In this document: one piece after another, positions 11,836 through 23,157 of the stretch | Layout of the letters: every line of letters starts with the position of its first letter | Position numbering within the stretch: position 1 is the first letter of the stretch | NCBI GenBank assembly: GCA_009667805.1 | Contig: CM019063.1 | Location: 88,625,877-88,689,876 of the forward strand | Source: Leptobrachium leishanense | Taxonomy: Eukaryota; Chordata; Amphibia; Anura; Megophryidae | Length of the DNA stretch: 64,000 bases | Reading direction: 5' to 3' | Program-made: the position numbers and the translations under genes | Notes under the pieces: model-generated | The model's input: the letters and a program-made list of their open reading frames with translations, nothing else | Databases searched by the model: none | Told to the model about the DNA's origin: nothing

Positions 11836-13252
11836 CACTATATTGCCGAAAGTATTCGCTCACCCATCCAAATAATCAGAACCAGGTGTTCCAATCACTT
11901 CCATGGCCACAGGTGTATAAAATCAAGCACCTAGGCATGCAGACCGTTTTTACAAACATTTGTGAAAGAATGGGTCGCTCTCAGGAGCTCAGTGAATTCC
12001 AGCGTGGAACTGTGATGGGATGCCACCTGTGCAACAAATCCAGTCGTGAAATTTCCTCGCTCCTAAATATTCCACAGTCAACTGTCAGCTGTATTATAAG
12101 AACGTGGAAGTGTTTGGGAAGGACAGCAACTCAGCCACGAAGTGCTAGGCCACGTAAACTGACGGAGCGGGGTCAGCGGATGCTGAGGCGCATAGTGCGT
12201 AGAGGTCACCAGCTTTCTGCAGAGTCAATCGCTACAGACCTCCAAACTTCATGTGGCCTTCAGATTAGCTCAAGAACAGTGCGCTGAGAGCTTCATGGAA
12301 TGGGTGTCCATGGCCGAGCAGCTGCATCCAAGCCATATAACACCAAGTGCAATGCAAAGCATCGGATTCAGTGGTGTAAAGCACGCCGCCACTGGACTCT
12401 AGAGCAGGAGAGATGCGTTCTCTGGAGATATGAATCGTGCTTCTCCATCTGGCAATCTGATGGATGAGTCTGGGTTTGGTGGTTGCCAGGAGAACGGTAC
12501 TTGTCTGACTGCATTGTGCCAAGTGTAGAGTTTGGTGGAGGGGGGATTATGGTGTGGGGTTGTTTTTCAGGAGCTGGGCTTGGCCCCTTAGTTCCAGTGA
12601 AAGGAACTCTGAATGCTTCAGCATACCAAGACATTTTGGACAATTCCATGCTCCCAACTTTGTGGACTCCCTAAACAACTTTATTAATACAAACTTTGCA
12701 AGAAGACACCAATAAAAAACACATTAAATTGAATAAATGACATGTATCGGATGGGCACTGTGTGGCTATAGCAATGCTGAAGGATGGAATCCTATCCTAA
12801 AGCTGTGGTAAATTAACAATACAACCACTCTGTGGGAACAGTTTGGAGCTGGTCCCTTCCTCTTCCAACATGACTGTGCACCAGTGCACAAAGCAAGGTC
12901 CATAAACACATGGATGACAGAGTCTGGTGTGGATGAACTTGACTGGCCTGCACAGAGTCCTGACCTCAACCCGATAGAACACCTTTGGGATGAATTAGAG
13001 TGGAGACTGAGAGCCAGGCCTTCTCGTCCAACATCAGTGTGTGACCTCACAAATGCGCTTCTGGAAGAATGGTCAAAAATTCCCTAAACACACTCCTAAA
13101 CCTTGTGGACAGCCTTCCCAGAAGAGTTGAAACTGTTATAGCTGCAAAGGGTGGACCGACATCATATTGAACCCTATGGATTAGCAATGGGATGTCACTT
13201 AAGTTCATATGCGAGTCAAGGCAGGTGAGCGAATACTTTTGGCAATATAGTG
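11836..13252 (+). mobile_element. Tc1-like DNA transposon, 1417 bp, inactive
   Basis: The ends are CACTATATTGCCGAAAGTAT and, inverted, CACTATATTGCCAAAAGTAT, each followed by TCGCTCACC. TA flanks both sides (11834-11835 and 13253-13254), the Tc1/mariner target. The enclosed transposase is broken (separate entry). The copy is clearly older than the Tc1 element at 55909. Confidence 0.9.
11970..13087 (+). pseudogene. Tc1-like transposase, disrupted
   Basis: It opens MGRSQELSEFQRGTVMG and continues through a paired-type helix-turn-helix region to about 12287, where TGA interrupts it. The frame continues past the stop and reaches the first catalytic block, where the usual W-S-D-E reads W-R-Y-E, so the first catalytic Asp has become Tyr. 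A second stop follows at about 12463. The Gly-rich box ([15 protein letters not shown]) and the second Asp block (FQHDCAPVHKA) remain, as does the Glu block (SPDLNPIEHLW). About 150 bp of foreign-looking sequence interrupts between 12670 and 12830. The protein would have carried out DDE cut-and-paste transposition. It is non-functional here. Confidence 0.85.
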
Positions 13253-13716
13253 TATATTACTGTCACATATCATATGATTTGATAGGGTCATGACATGATG
13301 TGCATAATCTATCACTTCTCCCACCATAAGGACTCAATCCAGTTGGCCTGTAAAATATGGCCACGTGACCACAGAGCCTCTCACACATATATACATAACT
13401 AAAGAAGAGTTTGTGATTGCAATCACATGACTATGAAAGTCATTCTTTCTTAACAGATATTGAGATTACTTTTTAACATGCATTATTTAGTATATTTATT
13501 TTTGAACATCAGAATATATGGAGGAGAGGCTCACATTTGAATATAGGGATCTATAGCTCCCTTGTTGGGTTCTAGATGTAGCAGGAGGTATTTACATTTA
13601 CACACTTCCACCCTTTGCAGCTACGTACTTTATAAGGAAAATAAAGTAGGCTATATATGTAGAGGGAGCACTTCTCTGTAATCTAGGCACACAAATGGCA
13701 AGGTTTCCTTTAGCAT
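13253..13716. other. Unassigned DNA
   Basis: Nothing recognisable between the Tc1 element and the L2-type tail. Confidence 0.4.
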
Positions 13717-13888
13717 TAGATTATAAATTCCCACGGGAATAGGGACCTCATGTCTTCCTGTATCTGCTGGCAGGAATACTGACCTGTCTCCTGTATGTAT
13801 TGTAGAATTGTCCTGTCTTTACCCATTGCACCTTTCTACAGCACTGTGGAATTTGCTGGCGCTTAATAATAAATAATAACAATAATAG
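13717..13888 (+). repeat. L2-type LINE 3' tail
   Basis: It runs from AGATTATAAATTCCCACGGG to a GGCGCT plus (AAT)n end. The same 3' block occurs at 21060-21280/23077-23157, 43640-44082 and 53095-53310. The copy at 43640 still encodes an L2 C-terminus, which supports the class. Confidence 0.65.
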
Positions 13889-14329
13889 AGGAATTGGTTT
13901 GTATGAGTTATTGCAAATTTGTAAAAGGCAAATCTATCATAAGATATTTATTGATATACCACCTCCAGATATACAAATGCAAAGTAAAATTATCAGGTTG
14001 TTTAGTCATTATTCTAATTATTATTATCTATGAGGATAATAATAATGAAGGGCAATTATACATGTATTCCTACATCAAATTAACTAAAGGTTACCCAAGA
14101 TTTGGTCCATTGTATATTCAGTTGATTTTGAGTTTTTTTATAAACATTTTCCAGCTTATTATTGTTCTGTTAATATATTTTAAAAATATATATAATTTTA
14201 AATTTTCTGATGGTGTAAAGAAATTACAATAATTGCCTTTTTTTAGTTTACTGGCCTTTTAGTCTAATTTGAATTTAGTTTTTTGTTCAGGCAAAAGACA
14301 TTCTGCACTAGATATGACTACAGAGACAG

Positions 14330-15085
14330 AGGTGTAACTAGAAACCTCAGGGCCCAGGTGCAGGAACCATGACGCCCCCCCCCCACTCTAGGCAAAAACA
14401 TATTTTGTCCCCCCTCCCGTCAACATGCATTGGTCCCCTCCAGGTCCACAATGTTGACTCCAGACAATCAGCGTCCCATTTTTTCCAGGTTCACTATGAC
14501 CTCTACAGTCCATCCCATATTTAATGTAATGTGCACTATTTGTATCTCACGGAGCTCAACAGCAATAAATCTGACTGTAATGTGCGGGGTGTATGAGCTT
14601 ATCACAGAGCATCACAGCAATAAAACTCACAGTAATGTGCGGTGTGTATGAGTGAATCACAGAGCGCTACAGCAATACACCTCATGTGAAGTGTGTATGA
14701 ACGTATCACAGAGCTCCACAGCAATAAAATTCACAGTAATGTGCGGTGTGTTAGAGTGTATCACAGAACTCCGCACCAATAAAACTCAGTAATGTGCAGT
14801 TTGTATGAACGTATCAAAGAGCTCCACAGCAATAAAACTCACAGTAATGTGCAGTGTGTATCAGTGTAAATCACAGAGTTCCACAGCAACAAAACTCACA
14901 GTAATATGCAGTGTGTATGAGTATATTACAGATCTCCAAAGTTAAACTCACAAATAAGTATAAAATAAATTGAAAGAATTATATATAGAAAATATAGGCA
15001 AGCCCCCCCCCGGCACAGGCAGGCGAGTATGGGGCCCCCCAGACTCAAGGGCCCAGGTGGCACCCTCTGCACCCCTGGTAGTTAC
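14330..15085. mobile_element. DNA element enclosing a minisatellite
   Basis: The left end CAGAGGTGTAACTAG and the right end, inverted CAGGGGTGCAGAGGG, are similar. Both sit next to GGGCCCAGGTG blocks, suggesting inverted termini. I could not find a matching target duplication. About 400 bp of the interior is a minisatellite (14560-14960). Confidence 0.4.
14560..14960 (+). repeat. Minisatellite, about 56-bp unit
   Basis: About seven diverged copies of a unit containing CACAGAGCTCCACAGC, AATAAAACTCACAGTAATGTG and GTGTATGAG. Spacing between copies is 53-59 bp. The same unit appears in reverse orientation at 49985-50225. Confidence 0.75.
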
Positions 15086-15166
15086 GACCATGTTTAACAG
15101 AGACACACAATCTGGTGTCACAAATAAACTCATTAAGTACTCTAAAACTGTAATTCTGCTTCCTTA

Positions 15167-15594
15167 GGCTGGGGTCAGACCAGCGCACTTTTAACGTGCG
15201 TTCTGGCGCACATAATTACGGCTGCACTAGCAGCAGATGACGGGCAATGACGGCCAATATACGATGTACGGCCGCACAAAAGTCCGGCCGTGCAACGCAA
15301 GTGGAATTTGAACGCATTTCTTTGAGAACGCAGAACCGCTAGTACTGACGTACTGAGTGCGCAGCTGCGGCATAGCGGCGTGTGTGCGATATTAGGAGAT
15401 GTCAGACACTGCTAATGTCCAGCTTACATAACGTCCAGACGCAAAAAGAGTTTTATTGACGATCCGTACAAAATCACGCCCGAAAATTGCGCGTCGTGTG
15501 ACCGTTTTTGCGCAATCCATGAAAAAATACGTCAATGCGTTCGGACGCACTTTTTCACGTTCGCGGGGAAAAATGCTTTCGTCTGACCCTAGCC
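15167..15594. mobile_element. PIF/Harbinger-type MITE, 428 bp, copy 2
   Basis: It begins GGCTGGGGTCAGACCAGCGC and ends CGTCTGACCCTAGCC, matching the family at 3766. The left flank is TTA; the right is TTG, one base off. The interior is CpG-rich compared with its surroundings. Confidence 0.75.
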
Positions 15595-15597
15595 TTG

Positions 15598-16241
15598 AAC
15601 AGCTTATAGAATTTTAATAATCTGTACATTTCAATGATATCCATTTCTGAAATCTAAACTACAAAAAGAGGTGCAATAAATTATAATTACTATCAGTTTA
15701 AGGGTTTCATTAGTATATGTGTATAGAGTTTTATACAAAACTGTAAAGTTATAATGGCATAAATATAAAACCATAAGTAGTTGACCTTTAGTGTGCAGAA
15801 AAGGACAAAAACAATATTAGTTCAATAAGGACATAAAGTCTTATAGAAATCACCAGAACAGCTTTCCAGTGCATACTATATTGCTTTACTTGGCTCCCAG
15901 CTGAGTGTTTCAGAGAATATGTAGGTTTACATAAAGCACAAACAATTATATTCAAACAGCCTACTGTGATCTTCAGTATCCTGAGCTACTGGGAGTGTTC
16001 AAAGACAAGATATAAAGTAATGCTAAAGTCTGAATCCATAAGGAAATAAATAAAAACAAAACAGGTCGTTTTAAATAATATATAGAATAATTAATTAGAC
16101 TGGAAAAATACATCAATTTCAATGCTTCCAAAAAAGAAAAGTAATAAAATAAAAAAGTCACCAAAAACAAAATAATATAAGAAATGCAGCCAACGCCTCA
16201 TCTCCGCTTTTATTTCTGATTTGTCTAGTCTTCAAGGGATA
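15598..16241. other. Unassigned AT-rich DNA
   Basis: No gene, repeat end or structure recognised. Confidence 0.4.
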
Positions 16242-16249
16242 CGCCTGGA

Positions 16250-16649
16250 AAGGGCTAGACTGGGGAAAAAATTCAGCTCCGGGCTTCATCCAGACCGGCC
16301 CACTTTAATTATGCAAACACGCACAAAAATAGTATATAAACCAAAGGGATCGCTAAACCAATTGCTCTACAGATACCGGAGCTGCTGCACAGCGATTGGG
16401 TAAAGCAACACAGCAGCACTGAGGTTGTATGTGCACCATGTCTTCAGATGAGGCAGATGTGCAGCAGGTCTCACCGGCACAGTGGCCCCAATATGAGATT
16501 GTGGCAGACTGCGTCTGTTTTACAGATGGTGAGGAAGTTCTCATCTCCCCCCCTTAAGAGTCGCACTGTGAACCAGGATTCATACTGGCCCATTAAGCCA
16601 TCGGCCCACCGGGAATCTTCCTGTAGTCCCTATGGCCAGTACATGCCTG
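16250..16649. mobile_element. Non-autonomous hAT-type MITE, 400 bp
   Basis: Related to 4381-5246: the left end is AAGGGCTAGACTGGGG (expected first base C lost) and the right end is GGCCAGTACATGCCTG. The flanks CGCCTGGA (16242-16249) and CGCCTGGG (16650-16657) match at 7 of 8 bases. It has no coding capacity. Confidence 0.7.
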
Positions 16650-16657
16650 CGCCTGGG

Positions 16658-18810
16658 ACCATGACCTCAAACAAATCCAGAATGACTGCACCCAACCTGT
16701 ACATGCATTTCTCACAAGGATGCTTGTGAGAACAATGAATACAACATACCAAATTAAGTTGGTATAGAATAGGACCTGTTGTGGTAGAGTATATTGATAT
16801 TGTGGCAGAGTTATGCAACATATGATCACATCATCTAACCAAATCTTGATAATTTGTTCCCAATTCAGGCATTTTAAAAAGCTTTATATTACCTTGACCA
16901 CTTAAGCCTAATTAAATTATAACTCCAGGTCTCGGCTATGGCTGGGCTGGGCTATGGCACGTGTCAGAGTGTTTGAATAAGCCAATAACCTAATTCTAAT
17001 GTAATAACATTGATTTGGTTTCTTGTGTGTCCACTATGCTATTCTTGCATTAAAAATAAAATAATAAATAATAATAAAAATCTGTCACGGTACTAACTCG
17101 CTTCCTTCGCATGATGAACTTGCTGTCCGGTCCACCATGTCTTTATCACATGCTGTGCAGTCCTCAAATTGCAGAATAGTGCAGAGCTTTCAGCCACAGG
17201 TCTCTCCTCATGGTAATCATGCCGGGTGTGTACTGGCTACGCGCGCGCGCGCGACTGCATCATTGCTAATGACATCATCATCCTGCACTCCAGCCTGGCA
17301 CCCAGCTGATGAGGATCTGACTTGATTGAGGAGTCCCAGCATAAATCCACAGAAGCCCGGTGAGTCAATGCTTGTTTATTGTTCTCCGTACTCAACCTAT
17401 CTACCCCTTATTTCTTGAAATCTCTGTTGCAGCTTGTTGCTGAACTTGCTAAGTATTGACTGAATATTTAACTTCTTACATGCTGAATATTATTGAACTT
17501 GCTGAGATATTGAATAAACGTTCTACTGCTCAACTCTGCTGAATATTTAATTACGTTTAACCTTGTACGTGCTGGGTATTACTGCCAGGACTCTGCTGAA
17601 GCTTAACCACGTTCGTGCTAAAGGTTACTGCTGGATCATTAAAGTACTTGTTCACGTGTTATTGCCAAAGTCTGCTGAATGCTTAATCACGTTTAAACCA
17701 CGTTTATGCTGAATCTCATTGCTGAACTCTGCTGAATATTTCTACATCAAGCCTGACATCACTTCTACAACAGTGAAGGTGTTGTGCACGCTAATCAGCC
17801 TTTCATATTGTGGTTGTATTGAACTGGCCATTATTCCTGCACGTTTGGTCCCTCTTCATGAATCAGATCCTGACAAAATCACTCTCGTCACAGGCCATTT
17901 TTATTTTCAGGATGTATGAAGAAATCTTCTGTACTACAAGGGTATTCACAAAAGGGACACTCCAGCCACCATAACAACTTCAGTTTAAATATTAAACTCA
18001 TTCAATTTTACTAATAATCTAACTGCTATTCTCACTGACATATAAATTTCATAAGAGTTTTTTCTCTCTAATTATCATTATTTGATTGTGTGTGTGTGTG
18101 TACAGTTCCAAATATTTGGTTTTATAGATATACGAGGGATCATTAACGTTATCAGGGTCTCAGTGCTTTATGAACATCTATGATATAACACATGTATGGT
18201 TTTTACGTGAATTTCTGAACAAGTACGGTATAAAAGCTGATGCGAAGAATATGAAAAATGTTGCCATACATTAAGTAGAATACACATGATAAAGGTAGGA
18301 AATCAATTCATTGTTCAGGGTGAGATCCCAGGCGGACTGCCATGGCCTCCAGTCTACTAACCGAATTAGTGAGGTTGATTTAGTCACTTTGTTTACCAAA
18401 CTGTATAATATATTGATTTAACTCTTTGAGAAAACATACAAAATAATGACTATTATTATAAAATGTTTTAGTTGAGTTATCTATACTTTCAGCTTATTTT
18501 CATGCCCAAACTCTTTGTCTCTTAGAGGATGTCCGCTAAGCTCCCCCTCTACTCTTCAACATTCAACAAAGAAGCAGAAATTCCCATTCATTGCTGTAAA
18601 CAAAGTCTTCAGGCTCCTAATGGCTACTGAATAAATATGCTTAATTTCTAGTAGGCAGAATATTAGTAATTAGCTTCAAATTATCAAATTTCTGAAATGT
18701 TTGTTAAGTGAAAAATGAAAAGATAACATGGTGGACCATATAAAATCAAAATAAACTTGTAAACTGTAACTTGTGGACAAATTTGCAATGTGGCAAAACA
18801 AAACTCAAGA
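16658..18810. other. Possible LTR-like segment with degenerate tandem repeats
   Basis: At 17087 TGTCACGGTAC resembles a Gypsy LTR start, but I find no matching end or duplication. A (CG)n run lies at about 17239-17252. Between 17437 and 17760 the phrase CTCTGCTGAATATTTAA recurs several times at roughly 50-80 bp spacing. A (TG)n run lies near 18087-18104. No gene seen. Confidence 0.3.
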
Positions 18811-19313
18811 GTAACCATAGCTATCTGTAAGCACAGAAAGGGTTCATATTATAATACAAGTTAATAAAGCAGATAAATAAGTAAAACCTATGAGAGTGCA
18901 CCCTCAAATGGAATGGAACAAAACAAGTAATTGTGCCTAAAGAGTTTATATCATGGAAAATCCAGATTACCGCCAAATAATGTAACTGGAATCCAGTCTG
19001 GGTATCTTGTCTCATGCTCTGATATAAGTGTCAAGGATGTAATGAGTGATCCAAAATATGGAAAAAGCAAGACCTCAAGATCCAGTATGGGTCAAGTCTA
19101 CACCACTGGACTAAGATGGTGTGCAGAGAAGTCCCAGAAAGGTGCATCATATAATGTGTCCCCCTTTTCTGCTCAATGTTTTTGTTACATAGACTTCATC
19201 AGGACATAACTGTCTTCAATGAGTACTATTTAAACAAAAATAGCAGCAACCATAAAAATTATTGCCATATCTAATGATGACTTCCTCGTCCACAGCATTT
19301 GCACTAAAAACTA
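18811..19313 (-). repeat. Probable PLE terminal region, decayed hammerhead-like motif
   Basis: On the minus strand around 19185-19215 the sequence reads CTGATGAAG and, about 20 bases later, an AAAACATTGAG string where other copies have GAAACGCGTTGAG. It lies downstream, in element orientation, of the PLE endonuclease relic at 19950-20470. A degenerate terminal repeat of that element is a reasonable reading. Catalysis is unlikely because GAAAC is lost. Confidence 0.4.
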
Positions 19314-19475
19314 TAGGGTCCATAAAGGGTGAAGTCAGGAGAAGAGAACAATCTAGGTCAAATAGCCGGTTTGGAAAGTTCGATAAATGAGAGAATTTTT
19401 CTGGTTTGGCTATTTTGACCCAGATTTTTCACTTCTGCCAATTCTCCTGAATTCACTCTTTAGTGAATAGACCTG
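19314..19475. mobile_element. Foldback MITE related to 7163-7331
   Basis: The right end CTTTAGTGAATAGACCTG matches the 7163 element; the left end is more diverged (GGGTCCATAAAGG). The interior shares CTAGGTCAAA. It separates the two halves of the PLE relic. Confidence 0.5.
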
Positions 19476-19949
19476 TATGTAGGCAGTGATGGGTTCTGAG
19501 GCCAAATGTAATGAACCACCTCACCCCACTGTTGATATCTTGGATGGAAGTCATCATCTTGGATGAAGGCAACTGTGATGCATAATAAAAATCTAAAGGA
19601 CTGCTAAAAAGACAATCCTAGGATAATAAAAAGATAATGGGAAGGACAACAACATTACGTAGGTCATTAAACCAGAATTAGAAACGCTATGAGCATTAGT
19701 ATAATAGAATGGTAATAAACATAGCAAGAATGTGTTTACCGAGTGGATCTCTAATGTGAAGTGTAGGATCATTCAATATATATACACATTTTCATAATAC
19801 CAAATTATTAAAAGTGATACAATTCACATCTACATATATTACCTACATTAGCAATATCCTACATATTCTACAAATCAACAGATATAGGGCAAAGTATCAA
19901 TACATATATGTTCAGACCAATATGTTTTTAACGTACACAATCTGTATAT

Positions 19950-20470
19950 CTATTTACTATCTACATGCTTGTCTATTGGTGGTGTCAGTTGCTCTACAAA
20001 GTAGGGCAACCTTCTCCACTCTAAAACCCTTAAGGATGAATGTCAGGGACTAGGAACATCATGTATAACATGTTTCTTATATAGATCACACACATACATA
20101 CACTCATAAATTCTCTATTTCACCTTACAGACAATTCTTCATATATCTTGAGTTTCACAGGAACATTGAAGATCATATACCACATTAGAGGATGTATATG
20201 ATGTTTGATGAAATCTTTTAGTTGGATACTTTCTTGATACGTTGCACAAATGAAATCCTCTACCTTTCTCCTTTGATTTTAAAAAGTGCAAAATCCACAT
20301 TTAAAATATCCTTATATATGGATGTATTTTAGACCCTAGTTTCATCTGTCCTACATATTTGATTTTAGGAAGAACACTGGGAGCCAAAGTGGATTTCAAG
20401 GTATTAGCTTTTCTAAAAATAACAGATCTCTTGGAATAAAGTTTCCTAAAATATTATCATGGCATATTAT
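19950..20470 (-). pseudogene. Penelope-like element, Cys cluster and GIY-YIG region (decayed)
   Basis: Minus-strand reading from about 20470 downward gives HDNILGNFIPRDLLF, then KCGFCTFFKIKG, then ISFVQRIKK. After a frameshift near 20170 come NVVYDLQCSC and, with another shift and two stops, RIVCKVK and RIYE. The order (linker, Cys cluster, V-V-Y, C-x-C, R-I-x-E) is that of the PLE endonuclease end, as in the copy at 9060-9745. Several stops and shifts make it a pseudogene. Sequence differences from the 9-kb copy suggest a different family or much greater age. Confidence 0.55.
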
Positions 20471-20604
20471 CAAACAATATTCCCATACGGCTTTTTTAAT
20501 TTGTGTGGGATTGCTATTACAAAACTAGTTTGAGCGGCAAATTCCCATGGATTCATGGATTTTGTGTTCTTTCATACTGTCCTTTAGAAGATGGTTTCTG
20601 TGCA

Positions 20605-20760
20605 TCTTACGAACACACCAGGGAAACACACAGACCAGGATCCATTCACACACTGATCTCCCTGCAGCAAGCATTTTAAGAACACTCCAGGGAAACACAC
20701 AGACCAGGATCCATTCACACACTGATCTCCCTGCAGCAAGCATCTTAAGAACACTCCAGG
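20605..20760 (+). repeat. 69-bp tandem duplication
   Basis: GGGAAACACACAGACCAGG begins at 20621 and again at 20690, and the units between are nearly identical. A third partial copy begins at 20976. The overlapping ORFs on both strands reflect this repeat. Confidence 0.85.
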
Positions 20761-21059
20761 TATCCAGTTTTCAACATGATGGCCACCAGCGCAATCCACA
20801 ATATGCTATCCACGCAATTGTATTTTGTATCTGCATTTCTTAATTTTTGGGTGATTTTATTTTCTAAAAATCCCGCTTTTTTTTAAAGAATTTTAACCTG
20901 TCCCTCTTTCCCCCTCCCCCATTTCAAAGGCCTCAGATGCCTAACACTTACCTGAACTCATTTCCTCTTCACACAGGGAAACACACGGACCAGGATCCAT
21001 TCACACACTCAGCAGTCCCACCCTCCCTCTCCATCCTCCCCCCCCATCCATGACCGGCA

Positions 21060-21280
21060 GGACCTTTCCAGCTGTCTACACTTCTTTCTCTAATTACTCT
21101 TACTAATCCCAGGCTTCTAATTCCCAGGCAACCATCAATTACTCTCACCTTGCAGTCCTCTCCTCCTGTTTCCAACCCCAACCCTTCTAGATTGTGAGTT
21201 CCTATGGGAATAGGGCCCTCATCTCCTCCTGTACTGTTTGTCAAATGTTGTTCAATGTATTGTAACCCTGTCTATACTGT
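21060..21280 (+). repeat. L2-type LINE 3' end, part 1 (split by insertion)
   Basis: The block leading to TAGATTGTGAGTTCCTATGG and AGGGCCCTC is the same L2-type 3' end as at 43640. It stops at CTGTCTATACTGT (21268-21280), is interrupted, and resumes at 23077. Confidence 0.7.
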
Positions 21281-23076
21281 TCAAAAAAGTAAAAAGCTGG
21301 TGTCTGGCGCTTGCAAAAATTCGTTCTTTAAATCCAATCAAAACTCCTAGGTCCGCTTAGTGTCTCATCCACAAATTTGATTGAAGATACATGAAAATAA
21401 GAGGAAAAGGAGAATATTTTGTGCAGAATCTTAGCACATATTTTAGATAAGCATACCAAAAAAGGAATACTCACATTTAGAGGTGCCAGTTGTAACAAAT
21501 AGGCACCTAAACGTAGGCAAATCAGTGAATTTATATCAGGGGCACTGATTCCCCTATATTGGTTAGAACGGCCAACGATCCAGGTGCCGTGGAGATGTAC
21601 TATGGAAGTACCAGATGGATTGGAATCAACAGAATACGCTTGAATAGAGTCGATCAATCACAGGTTTATTAGAAAACTTAGTTAAACACCTCAAACGCGT
21701 TTCGCTGTAAAAGCTTCATCAGTGGGTGTCTTATCACCCACTGATGAAGCTTTTACAGCGAAACGCGTTTGAGGTGTTTAACTAAGTTTTCTAATAAACC
21801 TGTGATTGATCGACTCTATTCAAGCGTATTCTGTTGATTCCAATCCATCTGGTACTTCCATTGTACATCTCCACGGCACCTGGATCGTTGGCCGTTCTAA
21901 CCAATATAGGGGAATCAGTGCCCCTGATATAAATTCACTGATTTGCCTACGTTTAGGTGCCTATTTGTTACAACTGGCACCTCTAAATGTGAGTATTCCT
22001 TTTTTGGTATGCTTATCTAAAATATGTGCTAAGATTCTGCACAAAATATTCTCCTTTTCCTCTTATTTTCATGTATCTTCAATCAAATTTGTGGATGAGA
22101 CACTAAGCGGACCTAGGAGTTTTGATTGGATTTAAAGAACGAATTTTTGCAAGCGCCAGACACCAGCTTTTTACTTTTTTGAACTCTCTATTTTCAGCGA
22201 CTTTGGGGATTAGACGCTGTTTCTGTGTGTAAGGCTGCTGCATTTTTCCTTTAGAGAATCGATATTAATGTCCTGTAGAGAACCGATGTCTATCAACTTA
22301 TTTTTTCCATCATATACCTATTATTGACTGTTTGCATTTATATATTTTGTCTATTACTTTCCACTATTGTTTTGCACTATAGCACCGTTTGGATTTTGCA
22401 CTCTAGAAGTTTATTTGTTTTCAATTAAGCTTATTTGTTTCACCCGATTGGTTTTTGAGCCTTAATTATTGGTACACACTTAGCAGTCATTAGGACTATT
22501 TTAGTGATTTGATCTTAAGTACTATTATCAGCACTTTATAGTAATTTATTAGCGGTACTTTAGCACTTTAATTAATTTATTTAATACATGCAATCTGCCC
22601 TTCATTAGAGGACGTAATGCCTGACTATTAGAATATATTATTGTTTGCAGTCACGGTTTTACTCTCACCTTTGCAAGTTTGCACTACCGCACTTGTACCA
22701 TTCCACACCGTATAGGTGCATCATATTGTATTGTGTATTGTTATTAAGATTCACAGTACTTATTTACTGAATTTTAAATCATACTTGTCACCTTTATTTG
22801 TGCACAATGAACTAATATTATTAACACCACCTTTATCGTATATAGGCAATTGTATACTATCCTACGTGTTGAAGAGTGCAGTCATTAATTGCTTCTTAAT
22901 TAGACGCAGCAGTATGCTCTTTTTGTAGACATTAGTGGCAGTCATCATACCTTCATCCTCCAACTGATTTAATTATTTAATTATCTATATACACTTAATA
23001 ACTGTGTTCAACTAATCTCTGTTGGCTAGTAGAGACATTTAGTGGCGCCACACTCACATTGCATCTTTTGTACCTT
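21281..23076 (+). mobile_element. Palindromic insertion, 1796 bp, Penelope-like terminal repeats suspected
   Basis: A 13-bp direct duplication, CTGTCTATACTGT, flanks the insert at 21268-21280 and 23077-23089. Inside are two inverted arms (21281-21728 and 21735-22182) that I could distinguish at only one position, near 21600, and an 894-bp tail of AT-rich non-coding DNA. Each arm carries a hammerhead-like core. The duplication rules out an assembly fold-back as the sole explanation for the insert. Inverted terminal repeats, variable target duplications and hammerhead motifs are known for Penelope-like elements, so that is my preferred class. No protein-coding region of its own was found, so it is non-autonomous. 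Confidence 0.7.
21741..21785 (+). ncRNA. Hammerhead-like ribozyme core, plus-strand arm
   Basis: CTGATGA lies at 21741-21747 and GAAAC at 21760-21764. Between them GCT/AGC can form a 3-bp stem II with a 5-nt loop, at the cost of one extra A after CTGATGA. The minimal stem III is A-U plus C-G, giving GUU as the cleavage triplet. Stem I can form from CACC.CA upstream and TG.A.GGTG downstream with one bulge. An exact inverted copy lies in the other arm at about 21680-21722. Activity is uncertain because of the extra A and the short stems. Confidence 0.45.
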
Positions 23077-23157
23077 CTGTCTATACTGTGCCTATTGTAC
23101 AGTGCTGCGGAATATGCCGGCGCTTTATAAATAAAGAATAATAATAATAATAAAATT
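23077..23157 (+). repeat. L2-type LINE 3' end, part 2
   Basis: After the second CTGTCTATACTGT the L2-type tail continues through GGCGCTTTATAAATAAAG to (AAT)n. Removing the insert and one duplication makes it continuous with 21060-21280. Confidence 0.75.

Noticed and set aside
17087..17893. Complete solo LTR (TGTCACGG start)
   Set aside because: No matching CA end with a 5-bp duplication could be found; left as a possible LTR-like segment.
21328..22135. Two identical 109-codon frames on opposite strands
   Set aside because: They are the same sequence in the two arms of the palindrome, with no domain or start context. Identity comes from the inverted repeat, not from a gene pair.
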